NCBI RefSeq assembly: GCF_017877055.1
Contig: NZ_JAGIPG010000002.1
Span: 1 to 64,000, forward strand
Length of the DNA: 64,000 nucleotides
Origin: Neorhizobium galegae
GTDB taxonomy: Bacteria > Pseudomonadota > Alphaproteobacteria > Rhizobiales > Rhizobiaceae
Reading direction: 5' to 3'
The notes under the pieces are model-generated. The model was given only the letters and a program-made list of their open reading frames with translations. It did no database searches and was not told where the DNA came from. The translations under genes and the position numbers were made by a program. Numbering within the stretch: position 1 is the first letter of the stretch; each line of letters begins with the position of its first letter. This document shows, in pieces, positions 62,170 to 64,000 of the stretch.

Positions 62170-62957
62170 TGGCGATGCGTATTCATCCCCTGCTCGGCGC
62201 TTTCGCCATCCTCGTCTTCTTCTTCCTGCTCGCGCCGCTGGTGATCATCGTCGGCTCGGCCGTCAGCGACACGACATTCTTGACCTTCCCGCCGCAGGGG
62301 CTGACGTTGCGCTGGTTTGCCAACATCTTTCAGATGGAGGCCTTCCGCCGCACTGCGATCACCAGCCTGCAGGTGGCGCTTCTCGGCACCGGCCTGTCGC
62401 TGCTGATCGGCATTCCGGCGGCCTACGCGCTGAACCGCTACCGGGTCGAGCTGCCGCGCTGGCTCTCGACTCTGTTCGTGCTGCCGATCCTGGTGCCGGA
62501 AATCGTTTTCGGCTTCGCACTCCTGAAGTCGATCACGATAGGTCTCGGCCTGCCGGTCTTCATCAGCCTCGTCGTCGGCCATGCGCTGCTGATCCTGCCC
62601 TATTCGGTGCGCGTCGTCGGCGCGAGCCTTGCGTCCTTCGATTTCTCGATCGAGGAAGCCGCGCGGAGCCTCGGTTGTCCGCCGCTCAAAACCTTCATGA
62701 CCGTGGTGCTGCCGAACATCCGCGCCGGCGTCATCGCTGCCTTCATCCTCGCCTTCATCACCTCCATCAACGACGTATCGGTCTCGGTCTTCCTGACCGG
62801 TCCCGGCATTTCGACGCTGCCGATCCAGATCCTTGCGCATATGGAGCAGTTCTTCGACCCGACCATCGCTTCCGTTTCCGTGCTTCTGATGCTGGTGACC
62901 GTCGGCGTCATGGCGATCGTCGAAGCGACGCTCGGCCTTACATTTTTGACCAAGTAG
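62169..62957 (+). CDS. Pot-type ABC permease, PotC-like
   Basis: The 262-residue product has six membrane helices and the inner loop IEEAARSLGCPPLKTFMTVV. It is the second channel subunit, resembling PotC. The stop is followed within six bases by the TTG start of the ATPase gene. Confidence 0.92.
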   Translation: MAMRIHPLLGAFAILVFFFLLAPLVIIVGSAVSDTTFLTFPPQGLTLRWFANIFQMEAFRRTAITSLQVALLGTGLSLLIGIPAAYALNRYRVELPRWLSTLFVLPILVPEIVFGFALLKSITIGLGLPVFISLVVGHALLILPYSVRVVGASLASFDFSIEEAARSLGCPPLKTFMTVVLPNIRAGVIAAFILAFITSINDVSVSVFLTGPGISTLPIQILAHMEQFFDPTIASVSVLLMLVTVGVMAIVEATLGLTFLTK

Positions 62958-62963
62958 GTTCCC

Positions 62964-64000
62964 TTGACCGTATCCCTCACCATCGAAAACCTCTCCGCTC
63001 ATTACGGAACCACCCAGGTTCTGAAGGACCTGTCGATTTCCGTTGCCGCCGGCGAACTCGTGTCCCTGCTCGGTTCGAGCGGCTGCGGCAAGACCACGAC
63101 ACTGCGCCTTGTGGCGGGGTTCCTGCAGCCGACCGGCGGCCGGATCCGGCTCGGCGACCGCGACCTGACGACGCTGCCCGCCCATGCCCGCGATATCGGC
63201 CTCGTTTTCCAGAACTACGCGCTTTTCCCGCACCTGACCGTGCTCGACAACGTCGCATTCGGCCTCAAGCAGCGCGGCCTTGCCAAGCCGGATCGGACCA
63301 AACGGGCGATGGCGATGCTGGAACGGGTCGGGCTTGCGCCGCTCGCCGACCGCCTTCCCGCCGCCCTGTCCGGTGGCCAGAAACAGCGCGTCGCGCTCGC
63401 CCGTGCGCTTGTCATCGAGCCGCCGCTCCTGATGTTCGACGAGCCGCTCTCCAACCTCGATGCCAAGCTCAGGATCGACATGCGCGTCGAGATCCGTCAG
63501 CTCCAGCGCGCCAACGGCACGACCTCGCTCTACGTCACTCACGATCAGGAAGAAGCGTTTTCGATCTCAGACCGCGTCGCGATCATGAATGCCGGCCGCA
63601 TCCTGCAGCTCGACACGCCCGAAGTGCTCTACCAGAAGCCGGCCAGCGCCTTCGTCGCCCGTTTCGTGGGTTTCGAGAACCTGATCCCCATGAAGGTCGT
63701 CGAGCGTCAGGCGGCGACTGTCACGGCGCAAGCCGCGGGCGGCACGCGGCTTCATCTTTCCCAGGATCTGTTCGGTCCGATCAAGGACGATTTCATCCTG
63801 GCCTGCCGCGCCGACGGGCTTGCGGTCCGCCGTGAGGGAGAAGGCATCCCGGCAATGCTGGGAACGCGCACCTATCTCGGCCGCGCCTATCAGTACAAAT
63901 GCAAGACGGCCGCGGGCGAAATCACCGCCAACGGCCCGCTTTCCGAACCGTTGGATGCCGGCGCCCAGGCGGTCCTTACCCCGTTGCCGGAACAGTGCTG
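62964..64000 (+). CDS. Pot-type ABC ATPase, 3' end cut by window
   Basis: At least 345 codons are present and the frame is open at the window edge. From TTG 62964 the protein reads MTVSLTIENLSAHYGTTQVL, with Walker A GSSGCGKTT near residue 38, Q-loop FQNYALFPHL, signature LSGGQKQR, Walker B LLMFDEPLSNLD, switch VTHDQEEA and a C-terminal TOBE region. No ATG lies near the family start, so TTG is the most likely initiation codon; the ribosome site is weak (AGGTT). It completes the second Pot-type importer. Confidence 0.9.
   Translation, partial: MTVSLTIENLSAHYGTTQVLKDLSISVAAGELVSLLGSSGCGKTTTLRLVAGFLQPTGGRIRLGDRDLTTLPAHARDIGLVFQNYALFPHLTVLDNVAFGLKQRGLAKPDRTKRAMAMLERVGLAPLADRLPAALSGGQKQRVALARALVIEPPLLMFDEPLSNLDAKLRIDMRVEIRQLQRANGTTSLYVTHDQEEAFSISDRVAIMNAGRILQLDTPEVLYQKPASAFVARFVGFENLIPMKVVERQAATVTAQAAGGTRLHLSQDLFGPIKDDFILACRADGLAVRREGEGIPAMLGTRTYLGRAYQYKCKTAAGEITANGPLSEPLDAGAQAVLTPLPEQC

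Noticed and set aside
1..64000. CRISPR arrays, prophage, toxin-antitoxin or plasmid replication genes
   Set aside because: No regularly spaced direct repeats, phage structural genes, toxin-antitoxin pairs or replication initiators were seen on reading both strands.

Overview
The window looks like a chromosomal or chromid segment of a Rhizobiaceae-type alphaproteobacterium (Rhizobium, Agrobacterium or Ensifer relatives). Reasons: high-GC coding sequence, a dense load of ABC importers, an alphaproteobacterial initiator tRNA, rhizobial palindromic intergenic repeats, GC-rich genes with ATGA overlaps, and small rhizobial gene families such as DUF1488. The genus is an inference; nothing here fixes the species.

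Layout. (1) 1-11.1 kb: the 3' end of an initiator tRNA with a terminator, then several units in which a transcription factor (LysR, TetR, HxlR) is divergent from a short-chain dehydrogenase, plus a TetR regulator divergent from a secreted prolyl oligopeptidase. One dehydrogenase is broken by a single extra G, and a decayed ISL3-type transposase end lies at 10.5 kb. Two TetR intergenic regions carry clear palindromic operators. (2) 11.3-26.9 kb: an organosulfur-type cluster on the minus strand. It has a peptide-family ABC importer, two flavin-dependent (LLM) monooxygenases, an SfnB/DszC-like acyl-CoA-dehydrogenase-fold flavoprotein, an FMN reductase and a ketopantoate-reductase-like protein. 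Next to it are a BisC-type molybdenum sulfoxide reductase, a GlcD-type FAD oxidase and a thiol-isomerase-fold protein with its own TetR regulator. An inverted-repeat motif is shared by the two putative promoters of the cluster. (3) 27-35.7 kb: small hypothetical genes, an AT-rich leader and a three-gene operon for mannose chemistry (phosphomannose isomerase, GT4 fusion, GH130). Then comes an in-frame relic that joins the start of GroES to the end of GroEL behind a CIRCE-like element.

(4) 35.8-51.9 kb: a complete Opp/Dpp-type importer operon ending in an Asp/Glu-racemase homologue without its catalytic cysteines and an RpiR regulator; a divergent ureidoglycine aminohydrolase (AllE); then a polyamine-type (Pot) importer with a hydantoin/allantoin-type racemase and an acetyltransferase, divergent from a GntR regulator; then a nucleoside deoxyribosyltransferase. 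(5) 52.1-56.7 kb: a six-gene, tightly overlapping operon that couples an iron/corrinoid-family ABC importer to two amidotransferase-fold proteins and an FmdE-like protein. This is the best candidate for a poorly described system. (6) 56.8-64 kb: an old-yellow-enzyme reductase, an adenine-deaminase-family amidohydrolase, and a second Pot-type importer whose ATPase runs off the end of the window.

Together the window is mostly uptake and catabolic capacity: scavenging of organosulfur compounds, purine/ureide nitrogen, polyamine-like solutes and a metal-chelate-like substrate. No phage, CRISPR, plasmid replication or secretion genes were seen.
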